From positions 2,790,001 through 2,854,000 of the forward strand of contig NZ_CP014646.1 in NCBI RefSeq assembly GCF_001051995.2: a stretch of DNA of 64,000 nucleotides. Reading direction: 5' to 3'. Source of the stretch: Thauera humireducens (GTDB lineage: Bacteria > Pseudomonadota > Gammaproteobacteria > Burkholderiales > Rhodocyclaceae). Below are positions 1 through 9,197 of the stretch, piece after piece. How positions within the stretch are numbered: the first letter of the stretch is position 1; every line of letters begins with the position of its first letter. Under the pieces are notes generated by a model. The model did not search any database, was not told the origin of the DNA, and saw only the letters and a list, made by a program, of their open reading frames with translations. Both the position numbers and the translations under genes were made by a program.

Positions 1-983
1 GCGTCCCCCAATGCATCGGCGTCGCCCACGGCCACCAGGGGGCCAAAACGACCGCCGGCCAGCACCTCGCACGGGCCGCTCGGGCAGTCGGTCGCCACGC
101 TCGGCGTACCCAGCGCCAGCGCCTCGGTCAGCACGTTGGGCGATCCCTCCCACGCCGAACTCAGCACGAACAGATCGGCGCGCGCCATCCACGCATACGG
201 GTTGGGCGTGAAGCCCGGCAGGGCCACGTCCCCGGCCACACCAAGTTCCGCGGCGAGCGCTTCCAGCCGGCCCCGGTGGCGGCCCTCGCCGAGGATCACG
301 AGGCGCGCCGGGCGCTGACGCCGCAGGCGGGCGAAGGCGCGCACCAGGGTCGGGAAGTCCTTCTGCTCGGTGAGCCGGCCCGCGCCGAGGATCAAGGGTT
401 GCGCGCGGTCGCCGAACCACGGGTGGTCGACCACCTGCGCCGCCTGCTCGGCCAGCCGCGGCGTCACCACCGGATTGCGGATCACCTGCAGGCGCTCGCG
501 CGGCAGGCCGGTCAGGCGCACCGTGTCCTCGAGCACGCCGTCCGACACGCACACCACACGATCGACCGAGGTGTAGAGCAGCCGCATCGGCGCCACCCTC
601 AGCCAGCGGGCAATGCCCGAACGCCCCTCGAGTGCAGCCGACAGGTTCGTGCCGAGCCGGCCGACGATGCGCACCGTGCTGCCGGCAAGGCGGCGCGCCA
701 TCACCGCGGCCCGGATCGCCCTGTCCTTGGCAGCGAGCAGCGCATCGGGCCGGTTCTCGCGCAGGTAGCGCGCCAGCGGCCACACCGCCAGCCCGCTATG
801 GCGCACACCGAGGTCAATTAGGCGTACCCCGGGCGGCAGCGTGCCGAGATGCGCGCTGTCGGCACGGATCGCGAGCAGGTCGACCTGCACGCCGCGCGCG
901 GCGAACCCTTCGATCAGGTTCAGCACCATGCGCTCGACGCCACCCTCGCCAGAGAACGAGATGAACACCGCCAGACGACTCAT
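1..983 (-). CDS. GT4-family glycosyltransferase (partial, C-terminus outside window)
   Basis: Retaining GT-B glycosyltransferase expected to transfer a sugar from a nucleotide-sugar donor during cytoplasmic assembly of LPS core or another surface glycan. The ATG at 981-983 gives MSRLAVFISFSGEGGVERMV, whose glycine-rich acceptor loop GEGGVERM is typical of GT4. Further in are the domain linker HPWFG, the donor-domain strand LVILGEGRHRG and the E-x7-E type segment WEGSPNVLTEALALG followed by ATDCPSGP. The frame is open at the window edge, so the last few dozen residues are missing. It overlaps the upstream gene by 4 bases (ATGA) and closely resembles the next two genes. Donor and acceptor are not readable from sequence. 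Confidence 0.88.
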   Translation of the reverse strand, partial: MSRLAVFISFSGEGGVERMVLNLIEGFAARGVQVDLLAIRADSAHLGTLPPGVRLIDLGVRHSGLAVWPLARYLRENRPDALLAAKDRAIRAAVMARRLAGSTVRIVGRLGTNLSAALEGRSGIARWLRVAPMRLLYTSVDRVVCVSDGVLEDTVRLTGLPRERLQVIRNPVVTPRLAEQAAQVVDHPWFGDRAQPLILGAGRLTEQKDFPTLVRAFARLRRQRPARLVILGEGRHRGRLEALAAELGVAGDVALPGFTPNPYAWMARADLFVLSSAWEGSPNVLTEALALGTPSVATDCPSGPCEVLAGGRFGPLVAVGDADALGD

Positions 984-2089
984 TGGAACTCCCTGAAGCC
1001 AAGCGCGGCAAGGTAGGCGCGGGCGCTGGATTCGTCCGTGTACCCCTGCACCGCGGCGCGCGACGCCGCGGCGGAGGTCGGCGCGTCGAGCTGCCGCAGC
1101 AGGCCCGCCGCCAAGGCATCGACAGCGCCCACCGGCACCAGCGGACCATGACGGCCCCCCTCCAGTACCTCGCGCGGCCCGCTCGGGCAGTCGCACGCCA
1201 CGCTCGGCACCCCCAGCGCCAGCGCCTCGATCAGCACCACGGGCATCCCCTCCCAGCGCGAGGTCAGCGCGAACACGGCCGCACGCGACATCCACGCATA
1301 GGGGTTGGGGCAGAAGCCGGGCAGCGCCACGTCGGCCGAGACGCCCAGTTCGACCGCCAGCTTCTCCAGCTCTCCGCGGCGGCGGCCTTCACCGAGAATG
1401 AGCAGGCGGCAGGGGCGCTGCGCACGCACGCGGGCGAAGGCACGCAACAGGGTGGCGAAATCCTTGCGCTCGGAAAGTTCGCCGACCCCGAGGATCAGCG
1501 GCGGCTCGCCGGCGCCCAGCCACGGATGCTCGACCGCCTCGGCCGCCCTGGCGGTCATCGCCGGGGTGATGATCGGGCTCGGGACGACGCGGATGTGATC
1601 GCGCGCAAGGCCCGTATAGGCCGCGAGATCGTCGGCCACCCCGCGCGAAGGCACCAGCACGGCTTCGGCCGCCGGATACATCCAGCGCATCGACGTGCGC
1701 TGCAGCCAACGCTCGAAGGCGCCGCGGCTCGCCAGATTGACCGACACCGTCGTGCCGAGGCGCACCCCGACCCGCGTGGGCACATGCGCCATCCAGCGCG
1801 CGAACAAGGCCGCGCGGTTTACGCGGTCCTTGTCCGACAGCATCGCCTGTGGCCGCTCGCGGCGCAGGTAGCGGACCACACCCGGAATCGCCGTGTTCAC
1901 GTGACTCACGCCCAGCGGCAGGTAACGGACGCCGTCGGGCAGCGCATCGAACCTGGGTCCATGTCCGTCCACGCCGAGCACGTCGACCCGCAGGCCCAGG
2001 CGTGCAATCGCCGGCACCAGATTGCGCAGCACGCGATCGACGCCGCTGTGGCCGGAGGTGGCCGCGAAGATGGCGAGATCGGTGCTCAC
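980..2089 (-). CDS. GT4-family glycosyltransferase
   Basis: Complete 369-residue GT4 glycosyltransferase, second of three tandem paralogues. It starts with GTG at 2089, overlapping the upstream stop in a GTGA junction, so translation is probably coupled. The N-terminal acceptor domain begins MSTDLAIFAATSGHSGVDRV. The donor domain has LILGVGELSERKDF, LLILGEGRRRGEL and the acidic loop WEGMPVVLIEALALG, followed by CDCPSGPREVLEGG, which is nearly identical in its two neighbours. There is no signal peptide, so it is a cytoplasmic or peripheral enzyme. Substrate unknown; the setting near msbA and a GT9 enzyme suggests LPS outer core. Confidence 0.88.
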   Translation of the reverse strand: MSTDLAIFAATSGHSGVDRVLRNLVPAIARLGLRVDVLGVDGHGPRFDALPDGVRYLPLGVSHVNTAIPGVVRYLRRERPQAMLSDKDRVNRAALFARWMAHVPTRVGVRLGTTVSVNLASRGAFERWLQRTSMRWMYPAAEAVLVPSRGVADDLAAYTGLARDHIRVVPSPIITPAMTARAAEAVEHPWLGAGEPPLILGVGELSERKDFATLLRAFARVRAQRPCRLLILGEGRRRGELEKLAVELGVSADVALPGFCPNPYAWMSRAAVFALTSRWEGMPVVLIEALALGVPSVACDCPSGPREVLEGGRHGPLVPVGAVDALAAGLLRQLDAPTSAAASRAAVQGYTDESSARAYLAALGFREFQ

Positions 2090-3204
2090 GCGCGCGCCTC
2101 CCCGCCGGCCAGCAGGCGCTGGAACAACTCGTGGTATCGCCGGGCGCAGGTCTCTACGGTGTATTCGCGCACGGCTTCGCTGCGCCGCTCGACGTCGCCG
2201 GGATGGTCCAGCGTCGCCGCCATCGCCGCGGCCAGGGCATCGACATCATCGACCGGCACCAGCGGCGCCACCTCGCCGCCGCGCAGAATCTCGCGCGGTC
2301 CGCTCGGGCAATCCGTCGCCACTACCGGCACGCCGATCGCCAGCGCCTCGGTCAGCGCATTCGGCGACCCCTCCCAGCGCGAGGAAAGGACGAACAGACC
2401 GGCACGGGCAAGATAGCGGTAGGGATTCGCATCGAAGCCCGGCAAAGCGAAGTCCTCCGCAACACCGAGCCGCGCCGCCTGCTCGCACAACTCGCGGCGC
2501 AATCGGCCCTCGCCAAGGATCATCAGGCGACACGGACGCCCGGCGCGGACGCGGGCAAACGCGGACAACAAGGTGTCAAAGCCCTTCTGCGTGCGCAACC
2601 CACCGACGGCGATCACCACCGGCGGTTGCCCGGGGGCAAACCAGGGATGGTCGAGCGCCTCGGCCGCATGTTGCCGCAGGGCCGGCGTGACGACCGGATT
2701 CCGGATCAGGTGCGTGCGTTCAGCCGGCAGGTGTGCAATGGCGGCAATGTCGCGTACGACGCCCTCTGAATTGCCAACCACCGCTGCCGCTGCGCCGTAT
2801 GCGCCGCGGATCAAGCGGTAGGCGCGCCAGCGCTTGAGTACATTGCGCTGGGCAAGGCGCTCGGACACCGTCGTGCCCGGCCGCATCACGAGCTTGAACG
2901 GCACGCCCGACAGACGCCGGGCCAGCACCGCGGTCCGCCCCGCCTTGTCCTTGCCGCACAGCACGAAATCGGGACGGAACTGCTTGAGGTAGCGGCGCAT
3001 GAAAGGCTGGATCTCGAACACGCCCGAGCGCCCCGACTCGACCAGGCGGACGCGCCGGTCGAGTTGATCCAGATAGGGCTCGTGCCGCGACCGCGTGACG
3101 AAATCGACCTCCACGCCCAGATCCGCGAGGCCACCCGCGAGATTCACCAGCATGCGCTCGACGCCGCCATCACCGAACGAGGGCATGAAAATAGTTAGGC
3201 GCAT
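2086..3204 (-). CDS. GT4-family glycosyltransferase
   Basis: 372-residue GT4 glycosyltransferase, first gene of the minus-strand trio. I chose the ATG at 3202-3204 (MRLTIFMPSFGDGGVERML) because it begins exactly at the first beta strand of the fold and has GGAG about 8 bases upstream; the frame stays open far upstream but that part is antisense to the divergent gene. Family signs are the GDGGVERM acceptor loop, VVIAVGGLRTQKGF, LMILGEGRLRREL, WEGSPNALTEALAIG and ATDCPSGPREILRGG. It overlaps the next gene by 4 bases. Same core fold as its two downstream neighbours, so the set looks like a tandem expansion. Confidence 0.9.
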   Translation of the reverse strand: MRLTIFMPSFGDGGVERMLVNLAGGLADLGVEVDFVTRSRHEPYLDQLDRRVRLVESGRSGVFEIQPFMRRYLKQFRPDFVLCGKDKAGRTAVLARRLSGVPFKLVMRPGTTVSERLAQRNVLKRWRAYRLIRGAYGAAAAVVGNSEGVVRDIAAIAHLPAERTHLIRNPVVTPALRQHAAEALDHPWFAPGQPPVVIAVGGLRTQKGFDTLLSAFARVRAGRPCRLMILGEGRLRRELCEQAARLGVAEDFALPGFDANPYRYLARAGLFVLSSRWEGSPNALTEALAIGVPVVATDCPSGPREILRGGEVAPLVPVDDVDALAAAMAATLDHPGDVERRSEAVREYTVETCARRYHELFQRLLAGGEARA

Positions 3205-3288
3205 CCACGGGCTCCAGACGAAGGGCGAAAGTATACCGGAACCCTCCGCGCTCAGTTCATGCCGCCTCGGGCCTCTCAGGCGTGCGGC

Positions 3289-3294
3289 TATAAT
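3289..3294 (+). promoter_or_regulatory. candidate -10 element for the plus-strand glycosyltransferase run
   Basis: A perfect TATAAT at 3289-3294 lies in the 120-base divergent gap, 31 bases before the first plausible start at 3325. No convincing -35 hexamer is visible at the usual distance, so the promoter is weak, activator-dependent, or not real. It is the only consensus-like -10 in the gap. Confidence 0.4.
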
Positions 3295-3324
3295 CCCGCT
3301 TCTTTGTCCCTGCCCGTGGGCGTG

Positions 3325-4419
3325 ATGCCGCCACAGATCATCTACCTTGCCCGAGGTCGCCCACAGCGGCCGCGGGCCAACCTGATCCAGACCCTGCATA
3401 CCGTCGAGGCCCTCGGCGTGGCCGGAGCCAAGGTGCGCCTGTATGTCCCGCCGGTGCCGCGAGGGTTCGACATGGCAGACTTTCTGGCTGGCATGGGCAT
3501 TCGCCACCCGATCGACATCCACCCCACCTGGATGCTGCACAGCCGCTGGAAGGGCTGGCCGCTGGCGCTGCTGCAGCGCGGGGCCCTGCGCCGCGCCGAC
3601 GCGGTCTACACCCGCGTGCCCGATTTCTCGCTGCTGCTGGCCCGCGCCGGGATTGCGCACTTCCTGGAAGTCCACGACACGGCCAGCCTCTCGGCCGAAG
3701 GCCTGATCGCACCGCTCCTCGCCGCGCAGGCAAAGGGCCTGCTCAGGGGGCTGACCGTGATCACCGCCGCCGGCCGCGACGCGCTGGCCGATGTGGGTTT
3801 CGATCCCTCGCGCATTGCGGTCCTGCCCAGCGGCGTGGATCTGGAGGCCTTTTCCCGGGTACCGTTGCCCTCCGCCGACGATTTCGCCCATCCCAGGCTC
3901 ATGTACGTTGGTCGGATCAGCGCCGACCGCGGCCTGCCCCTGTTCGAACGAATCGCATCGGCTGGATTCCCCCTCGTCCTCATCGGCCCGCAGGACGGCA
4001 CGGTGAAATGCAGCGCGGAGAACCTCGCGCTCGAGCCCGCCATCCCCCACGCCGCCGTCCCGTCCGCACTCGCACGGGGCGCCATTGCGCTGATGCCCTA
4101 TCAGACGGACCTGCGCCACGCGGCAACGATCAGCCCGATCAAGCTCTTCGAGGCCATGGCCGCCGGGCGACTCGTCATCGCCTCCGACCTGCCACCGATC
4201 AGAGAGGTCGTCCGGCACGGCGAAAACGGCCTGCTGGTCCCGGCTGACGATCCCGTGGCGTGGGTTGAGGCTGTCCGCCGTGCCCAAGGCGCCCCAGGCC
4301 ACGCGGTGGCGATGGCAATGAAGGGCCGGGAAACCGCGGCGGAGTATGACTGGGGCACGCGCGCAAGACGGTTGCTGACGTTTTGCTGCCCCGATCACCC
4401 ACAAAGCCCGTCCGACTGA
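3325..4419 (+). CDS. GT4-family glycosyltransferase
   Basis: GT-B fold glycosyltransferase of 364 residues. The ATG at 3325 (MPPQIIYLARGRPQRPRANL) was preferred; a GTG lies one codon upstream and a longer frame from 3259 would extend into the putative promoter. The donor domain carries LMYVGRISADRGLPLFERI and the nucleotide-sugar-binding stretch LFEAMAAGRLVIASDLPPIR with RHGENGLLVP, as in GT4 enzymes. It lacks the CPSGP signature of the minus-strand trio, so it is not a recent copy. It heads a run of six surface-glycan genes transcribed toward msbA. Specificity unknown. Confidence 0.85.
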   Translation: MPPQIIYLARGRPQRPRANLIQTLHTVEALGVAGAKVRLYVPPVPRGFDMADFLAGMGIRHPIDIHPTWMLHSRWKGWPLALLQRGALRRADAVYTRVPDFSLLLARAGIAHFLEVHDTASLSAEGLIAPLLAAQAKGLLRGLTVITAAGRDALADVGFDPSRIAVLPSGVDLEAFSRVPLPSADDFAHPRLMYVGRISADRGLPLFERIASAGFPLVLIGPQDGTVKCSAENLALEPAIPHAAVPSALARGAIALMPYQTDLRHAATISPIKLFEAMAAGRLVIASDLPPIREVVRHGENGLLVPADDPVAWVEAVRRAQGAPGHAVAMAMKGRETAAEYDWGTRARRLLTFCCPDHPQSPSD

Positions 4420-4443
4420 CAATACCGCGTCAAACGCCGCTTC

Positions 4444-5985
4444 ATGACCAACTCAATCGGCCCCAGCCACCGCTCGATCTTTGCTCGCCTATCGCCTGCA
4501 AGCATCCGCGCGTGGTCGACCAGCCTAACCGGCACCCGGCTTCTCGGAGCAGTCGCGCTGTTGCTGTCGATGATGCTCGCAGCGAGCATGGGCGAGATCA
4601 TCAACCGTGACGGCATCATCTATGTCCGGTCAGCTCAAGCGTTCCTCGATGATGGCCTGAGCGCCGCCATGGAGGTGTACAACTGGCCAGCCTATTCCAT
4701 CCTCATTGCACTTCTTTCGGGCATGAGTGGTCTTTCGCTCGAAGCCGCTGCCCATTTGGTCAATGCGGGCTTGATGGTCCTGCTACTGGACTCCTTTATC
4801 CGCCTGTGTAGGCAGCTCGATCCCGTCAGCGCGAGACCATGGATCGCTGCGCTGGTGTTCCTGACCTTTCCGCCGCTGGCGCACAGCCTGGAGATTTACC
4901 GGGACTGGGGCTACCTCGCCTTCGCAATGTTCGCATTCACTCACCTGCTGCGCTTCTGGCAGGACGACGTTGGACAGATCAAGGATGCGCTGCTTTGGCA
5001 AGGCGGGATGTTCGCAGCCACCCTGTTCCGCGTCGAAGGTGCGGCCCTCCTTGTACTCGCTCCGCTCGCTCTGATTTTTCAAGCCAGACCATGGCGCGCG
5101 CGAATGTGGCGGACGTTTCTTGCAAGTTCGTGGTCGTTACCTGCCCTGCTCCTCGGCATCGCCCTGCTCGCCTTGGGCGAAGTCCAGCTGGGCAAGTTCA
5201 GGGATCTGCTCGTCTATTCAAATCCGAGCACCGTATTTGGCGCGTTCAACGACGTCGCACAACAGTTCTCATCAGCGCTAAACAAGTACAGCGACGACTT
5301 TGCTCCACATATGCTGGCCAGCGGCATCGTCACCGTGGCCACGTGGATGGCATTCAAGAATCTTGGCGCATTCATTGGGTTGATCACGCTCTTTGGCGCG
5401 TACCAATTCGGCCTACCTCGCCAGAACGGGCATCGGTTGATCTATGCGCTGATCGGCATCGTCACCCTCATTGTCATTACGTTTCTCGCGGCTCGCTTGA
5501 TCATAGTCGGGCGTTACGCGCTGCTTGCGTCATGTCTGCTGATGACGATCACAGTCTGGGTGTCGACCCGCTTGTTCGAAGCAAGCAAGCGCAATCGACG
5601 CGGCTATCGGTGGGCGTGGCTTGTCGTATTCACTGGACTGGTTATCGGCGCCCTGGTCAACATCGGCGCACGCCCCGACTACAAGGCGTACATCCGCGAC
5701 GCCGGGCAGTGGATAAAGCACAGCGTCCCGGCCGATACGTTGGTCATCACCAACGATTTCATCATTGACTACTATGCTGAACGCCCCCACGGCCCCAAGC
5801 TCGACAGGCTCGACAAGGTACGTGACCACTTGGCGGCCACTTCGCCACCCTACTATGTGGTGCTGCGCATCAAGGACCACGACATGGACGAGGCGCGTGC
5901 CCTATTCGCGACAGATCCAGCCAAGGAGTTCAGAAGTTCGCGCGCGCCGGAAGGCATCCTCATCTTCCATGTCGAAACGCCCTGA
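4444..5985 (+). CDS. polytopic membrane protein, GT-C/ArnT-like glycosyltransferase candidate
   Basis: 513-residue protein with about ten to twelve hydrophobic segments spread along its length and a soluble C-terminal end. After the first membrane segment it has EIINRDGIIYVRSAQAFLDDG; an acidic D-G-x-x-Y loop in this position is typical of GT-C enzymes that use polyprenyl-phosphate sugars on the periplasmic face (PMT/ArnT-like superfamily). Near the C-terminus PADTLVITNDFIIDYYAERP resembles the periplasmic domain seen in that group. No exact family is recognised. It sits 24 bases after a GT4 gene and 13 before a heptosyltransferase-like gene, consistent with modification of LPS core or lipid A. 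Base composition is somewhat lower in GC than its neighbours. Confidence 0.6.
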   Translation: MTNSIGPSHRSIFARLSPASIRAWSTSLTGTRLLGAVALLLSMMLAASMGEIINRDGIIYVRSAQAFLDDGLSAAMEVYNWPAYSILIALLSGMSGLSLEAAAHLVNAGLMVLLLDSFIRLCRQLDPVSARPWIAALVFLTFPPLAHSLEIYRDWGYLAFAMFAFTHLLRFWQDDVGQIKDALLWQGGMFAATLFRVEGAALLVLAPLALIFQARPWRARMWRTFLASSWSLPALLLGIALLALGEVQLGKFRDLLVYSNPSTVFGAFNDVAQQFSSALNKYSDDFAPHMLASGIVTVATWMAFKNLGAFIGLITLFGAYQFGLPRQNGHRLIYALIGIVTLIVITFLAARLIIVGRYALLASCLLMTITVWVSTRLFEASKRNRRGYRWAWLVVFTGLVIGALVNIGARPDYKAYIRDAGQWIKHSVPADTLVITNDFIIDYYAERPHGPKLDRLDKVRDHLAATSPPYYVVLRIKDHDMDEARALFATDPAKEFRSSRAPEGILIFHVETP

Positions 5986-5998
5986 GCCAAGCCCTGCC

Positions 5999-7045
5999 AT
6001 GAACCGCCTCCTCATCGTCCGCACCTCCGCCATCGGCGACGTCGTCTTCGCATCGCCCTTCGCTGCGGCGGTCAAGCGCACGTGGCCGCAGGCGCATGTG
6101 GCGTGGCTGGTCGAGCCGGGCATTCACGAGCTACTCGCGGCCGATCCCTGCATCGACGAGCTGATCCTGTGGCCGAAAGGCGAGTGGAAGCAGCTCTGGC
6201 ATAACCGCCGGTACGGAGAGCTGTTCCGACGCATCCGCGCGTTCCGCGCCCTGTTGCGGGCAAAGCGCTTCGACACCGCCATCGACATGCAGAGCCTGCT
6301 GAAGAGCGGCCTGCTGACCTGGCTTTCAGGCGCCCCGCGCCGCATCGGGCTCGGCTCGCGCGAAGGCAGCCAATGGCTGATGACCGAGCGCGTGCCCAAG
6401 GGCGGCATCGCGCGCCGTATCGGCTCCGAGTACCGCTATCTGGCCGAACAGCTGGGCCTTGATGCCGGCGAGTTCTTGCCGCGGCTGTGTGTCGGCGACG
6501 ATACCGAGGCCAAGGCGCAGGCGCTGATGGCGGCACACGGCCTGGCGCCGAAGCGGTTCGCCGTGTTTGCCCCCTTCACCACGCGACCGCAGAAGCACTG
6601 GTTCGAGGACGCCTGGCAGGCGCTGGCGCCAAAGGTGCGTGACGAACTGGGGCTCACGCCCGTCATCCTCGGCGGTCCGGCGGACCGCGAGGCCGCGGCG
6701 CGCATCGCCGGAAACACGCCCGGGGTGATCTCGCTCGCCGGCGCCACCCGCCTGCCCGAGGCGGCCGCGCTGATCCGCCATGCCGGCCTGCTGGTCGGCG
6801 TAGACACCGGACTCACCCACATGGGCACGGCCTTCGCCACCCCCACCGTTGCGCTGTTCGGCTCCACCCGCCCCTACCTCGACACCGGCCGCAGCAACGG
6901 CCGCGTGATCTGGCTCGGGCTGCCCTGTTCGCCCTGCCGCCGCCGCCCGACCTGCGACGGCGCCTTCACCTGCCTGCGCGAGATCACCGCCGACCGGGTC
7001 ATGGACGAGGCTCGCGCCGTGCTCAGCGTGGAACACGCATCATGA
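5999..7045 (+). CDS. glycosyltransferase family 9 (heptosyltransferase-like)
   Basis: 348-residue GT9 enzyme, the family of ADP-heptose:LPS heptosyltransferases WaaC, WaaF and WaaQ. The start ATG at 5999 gives MNRLLIVRTSAIGDVVFASP, the family's N-terminal signature (RTSAIGD). The C-terminal donor site shows FAPFTTRPQKHW and GLLVGVDTGLTHMGTAFATP followed by VALFGSTRP, all conserved in GT9. The Cys-rich end (PCSPCRRRPTCDGAFTC) is common in WaaF/WaaQ-like members. It overlaps the next gene by ATGA. A role in LPS inner-core heptose addition is likely; which heptose (I, II or III) is not decidable. The gmhA-hldE fusion at 32-33 kb could supply its donor. Confidence 0.85.
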   Translation: MNRLLIVRTSAIGDVVFASPFAAAVKRTWPQAHVAWLVEPGIHELLAADPCIDELILWPKGEWKQLWHNRRYGELFRRIRAFRALLRAKRFDTAIDMQSLLKSGLLTWLSGAPRRIGLGSREGSQWLMTERVPKGGIARRIGSEYRYLAEQLGLDAGEFLPRLCVGDDTEAKAQALMAAHGLAPKRFAVFAPFTTRPQKHWFEDAWQALAPKVRDELGLTPVILGGPADREAAARIAGNTPGVISLAGATRLPEAAALIRHAGLLVGVDTGLTHMGTAFATPTVALFGSTRPYLDTGRSNGRVIWLGLPCSPCRRRPTCDGAFTCLREITADRVMDEARAVLSVEHAS

Positions 7046-8130
7046 AGGTGCTGCACGTCGAAGCCGGCCGCCACCTCTACGGCGGCGCCAAGCAGGTGCT
7101 CTACATTGTCGAGGGCCTGGCCCGGCGCGGCGTGGAGAACCTGCTCGCCTGCCCGACCGGCGCCCACATCGCAAGCGCCGCGGGTGCCCATGCCCGCGTG
7201 TTCGAGATGCCGATGAAGGGCGACGTCGACATCGGCCTTGCCTTCCGCCTGCGCCGCCTGATCGCCACCGAGCGCCCCGACCTCGTGCACATCCACAGCC
7301 GCCGCGGCGCAGACCTTTGGGGCGGGCTGGCGGCGCGGCTGGCCGGCGTGCCCTGCGTGCTGTCGCGCCGTGTGGACAACCCCGAGGCACGCTGGGTGGT
7401 GGCGGCGAAATACCGGCTGTACGATCACGTGATCACCATCTCGGACGGGATCCGCGACGTGCTGCTGGCTGAGGGTCTCGCACCCGACCGGGTGTCCTGC
7501 GTGCGCAGCGCGGTCGACCCGGCACCCTACCTGATCGACTACGACAGGGCCGGCTACCGGGCGCAACTCGGGCTGCCCGCCGATACCCTGCTCGTCGGCA
7601 TCGTCGCGCAGCTGATCGCGCGCAAGGGCCATCGCCACCTGCTCGCGGCGCTGAAGGACGTCCTGCCTCACCACCCCCACCTGCAGGTGCTGGTCTTCGG
7701 ACGCGGCCCGCTCGAGGCGGAATTGCGCCAGGCCATCGTGGACCAGGGCCTCGCCGGCACGGTCCGCCTGATGGGCTTCGTCGACAACCTGCCCGACATC
7801 CTCGGCTGCCTCGACCTGCTGGCGCACCCGGCCGACATGGAAGGCCTGGGCGTGTCGCTGCTGCAGGCCTCGGCAGCGCGGGTGCCGATCATCGCGAGCC
7901 GGGCCGGTGGCATGCCCGAGGCCGTGCGCGATGGCGAGAACGGCCTCCTGATCCCGCCGGGCGACGTCCCGGCCCTGGCCGCGGCCATGAACCGCCTGCT
8001 CGGCGATGCAACCTTGCGCGCCTGCATGGGCGAGGCTGGCCGCGCCCTGGTACTGCGCGAGTTCTCGACCGAGGCGATGTGCGACGGCAACCTCGCGATC
8101 TACCGCAAGGTCCTGGAGGAACACCGATGA
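7042..8130 (+). CDS. GT4-family glycosyltransferase
   Basis: 362-residue GT-B enzyme, ATG at 7042 overlapping the previous stop. MKVLHVEAGRHLYGGAKQVL holds the Gly-rich acceptor loop. The donor half has VGIVAQLIARKGHRHLLAAL, VLVFGRGPLEAEL and the nucleotide-binding region GLGVSLLQASAARVPIIASR, then GGMPEAVRDGENGLLIPPGD. In the E-x7-E motif the first acidic position reads E-G-L-G-V-S and the second is a Gln (LLQAS), a variation found in some GT4 LPS core enzymes. Tightly coupled to the heptosyltransferase-like gene before it and the GT4 gene after it, so probably an LPS core transferase. Confidence 0.85.
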   Translation: MKVLHVEAGRHLYGGAKQVLYIVEGLARRGVENLLACPTGAHIASAAGAHARVFEMPMKGDVDIGLAFRLRRLIATERPDLVHIHSRRGADLWGGLAARLAGVPCVLSRRVDNPEARWVVAAKYRLYDHVITISDGIRDVLLAEGLAPDRVSCVRSAVDPAPYLIDYDRAGYRAQLGLPADTLLVGIVAQLIARKGHRHLLAALKDVLPHHPHLQVLVFGRGPLEAELRQAIVDQGLAGTVRLMGFVDNLPDILGCLDLLAHPADMEGLGVSLLQASAARVPIIASRAGGMPEAVRDGENGLLIPPGDVPALAAAMNRLLGDATLRACMGEAGRALVLREFSTEAMCDGNLAIYRKVLEEHR

Positions 8131-9197
8131 AATCGCTGCACATGATCGGCAGCACGCACATGGGCGGCGCCGAGCGCTGGTTCACGCGCTTTCTCGCCGC
8201 CATGCTGCGCCAGGGCGAGGACGTCGAGGCTGTGGTGCGACGCGGGTCCGAACTCGCCCAGCATCACCTCGCCGGCATTCCTCATCACGAGCTGCCGTTC
8301 CGCACCGTCTGGGATCCGTTTTCGCGCCATGCCGTGTCGCGGCTCATCGCCCGCAGCGACGCGCCCATCGTGCAGACCTACATGGGTCGCGCCACCCGCC
8401 TCACCCATCTCAAGCGCGGCCGCGGCAAGGTGCATGTGTCCCGCCTTGGCGGCTACTACAAGCTCGCCCCCTTCCGCCACGCCCATGCCTGGATCGGCAA
8501 CACCAAGGGCCTGTGCGACTGGATGATCCAGGGTGGCCTGCCCGCCGAGCGCGTGTTTCACATCACCAATTTCGCCGATCCGGCCCGTGCGGTGGCCGCG
8601 GACGAACTGCATGCCCTGCGCCAGCGCATCGGCGTGCTGCCAGAAGACTGGATCATGGTGACCGCCGGGCGGCTGATCGACGTCAAGGGACACCGCTACC
8701 TGGTCGACGCGCTCAGCAGCCTGCCCGCCGAGATCGACGGCCAGCGCCTGCGGCTGGTGGTCCTGGGCGACGGCGACCTGGCGGCGCCCCTTGCCGAACA
8801 GGCGCGCCAGGCGGGCGTGGCCGACCGCATCCTGTGGGCGGGCTGGCAGCATGATCCGGCGCCCTGGTTCCACGTCGCCGACATGGTGGTGTTCCCCTCG
8901 CGCGACGCCGAGACCCTGGGCAACGTCATCCTCGAAGCCTGGGCCTATGGCAAGCCGCTGGTCGCCAGCGCCTTCCGTGGCGCGCGCGAGATCACCCGGC
9001 CTGGCGAAGACGCCTGGGTCGTCCCGTGCGACGATGGTGCGGCGCTTGCGGCCGGCATCGAACACGTCATCCGCAACCCCGGCCTGCAACGACAGATGGT
9101 GGCGAACGGCCTCGCCCGCATCGAGCGCGACTTCTCCGAGACCGCGGTGATCGCACAATACCGTGCGCTCTACGCCCAATTGCTCGACAATCGCTGA
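8127..9197 (+). CDS. GT4-family glycosyltransferase
   Basis: 356-residue GT4 enzyme; ATG at 8127 within an ATGA overlap. The start MKSLHMIGSTHMGGAERWF carries the GGAERW loop. Donor-domain motifs are VTAGRLIDVKGHRYL, LVVLGDGDLAAPL and VVFPSRDAETLGNVILEAWA, with E at both ends of the E-x7-E element, followed by GKPLVASAFRGAREI. Residues around HAWIGNTKGLCDWMI form the usual inter-domain segment where such enzymes receive the acceptor. Coupled to the preceding genes; separated from the deacetylase by an 86-base repeat-like insert. Likely an LPS core or modifying transferase; substrate unknown. Confidence 0.85.
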   Translation: MKSLHMIGSTHMGGAERWFTRFLAAMLRQGEDVEAVVRRGSELAQHHLAGIPHHELPFRTVWDPFSRHAVSRLIARSDAPIVQTYMGRATRLTHLKRGRGKVHVSRLGGYYKLAPFRHAHAWIGNTKGLCDWMIQGGLPAERVFHITNFADPARAVAADELHALRQRIGVLPEDWIMVTAGRLIDVKGHRYLVDALSSLPAEIDGQRLRLVVLGDGDLAAPLAEQARQAGVADRILWAGWQHDPAPWFHVADMVVFPSRDAETLGNVILEAWAYGKPLVASAFRGAREITRPGEDAWVVPCDDGAALAAGIEHVIRNPGLQRQMVANGLARIERDFSETAVIAQYRALYAQLLDNR

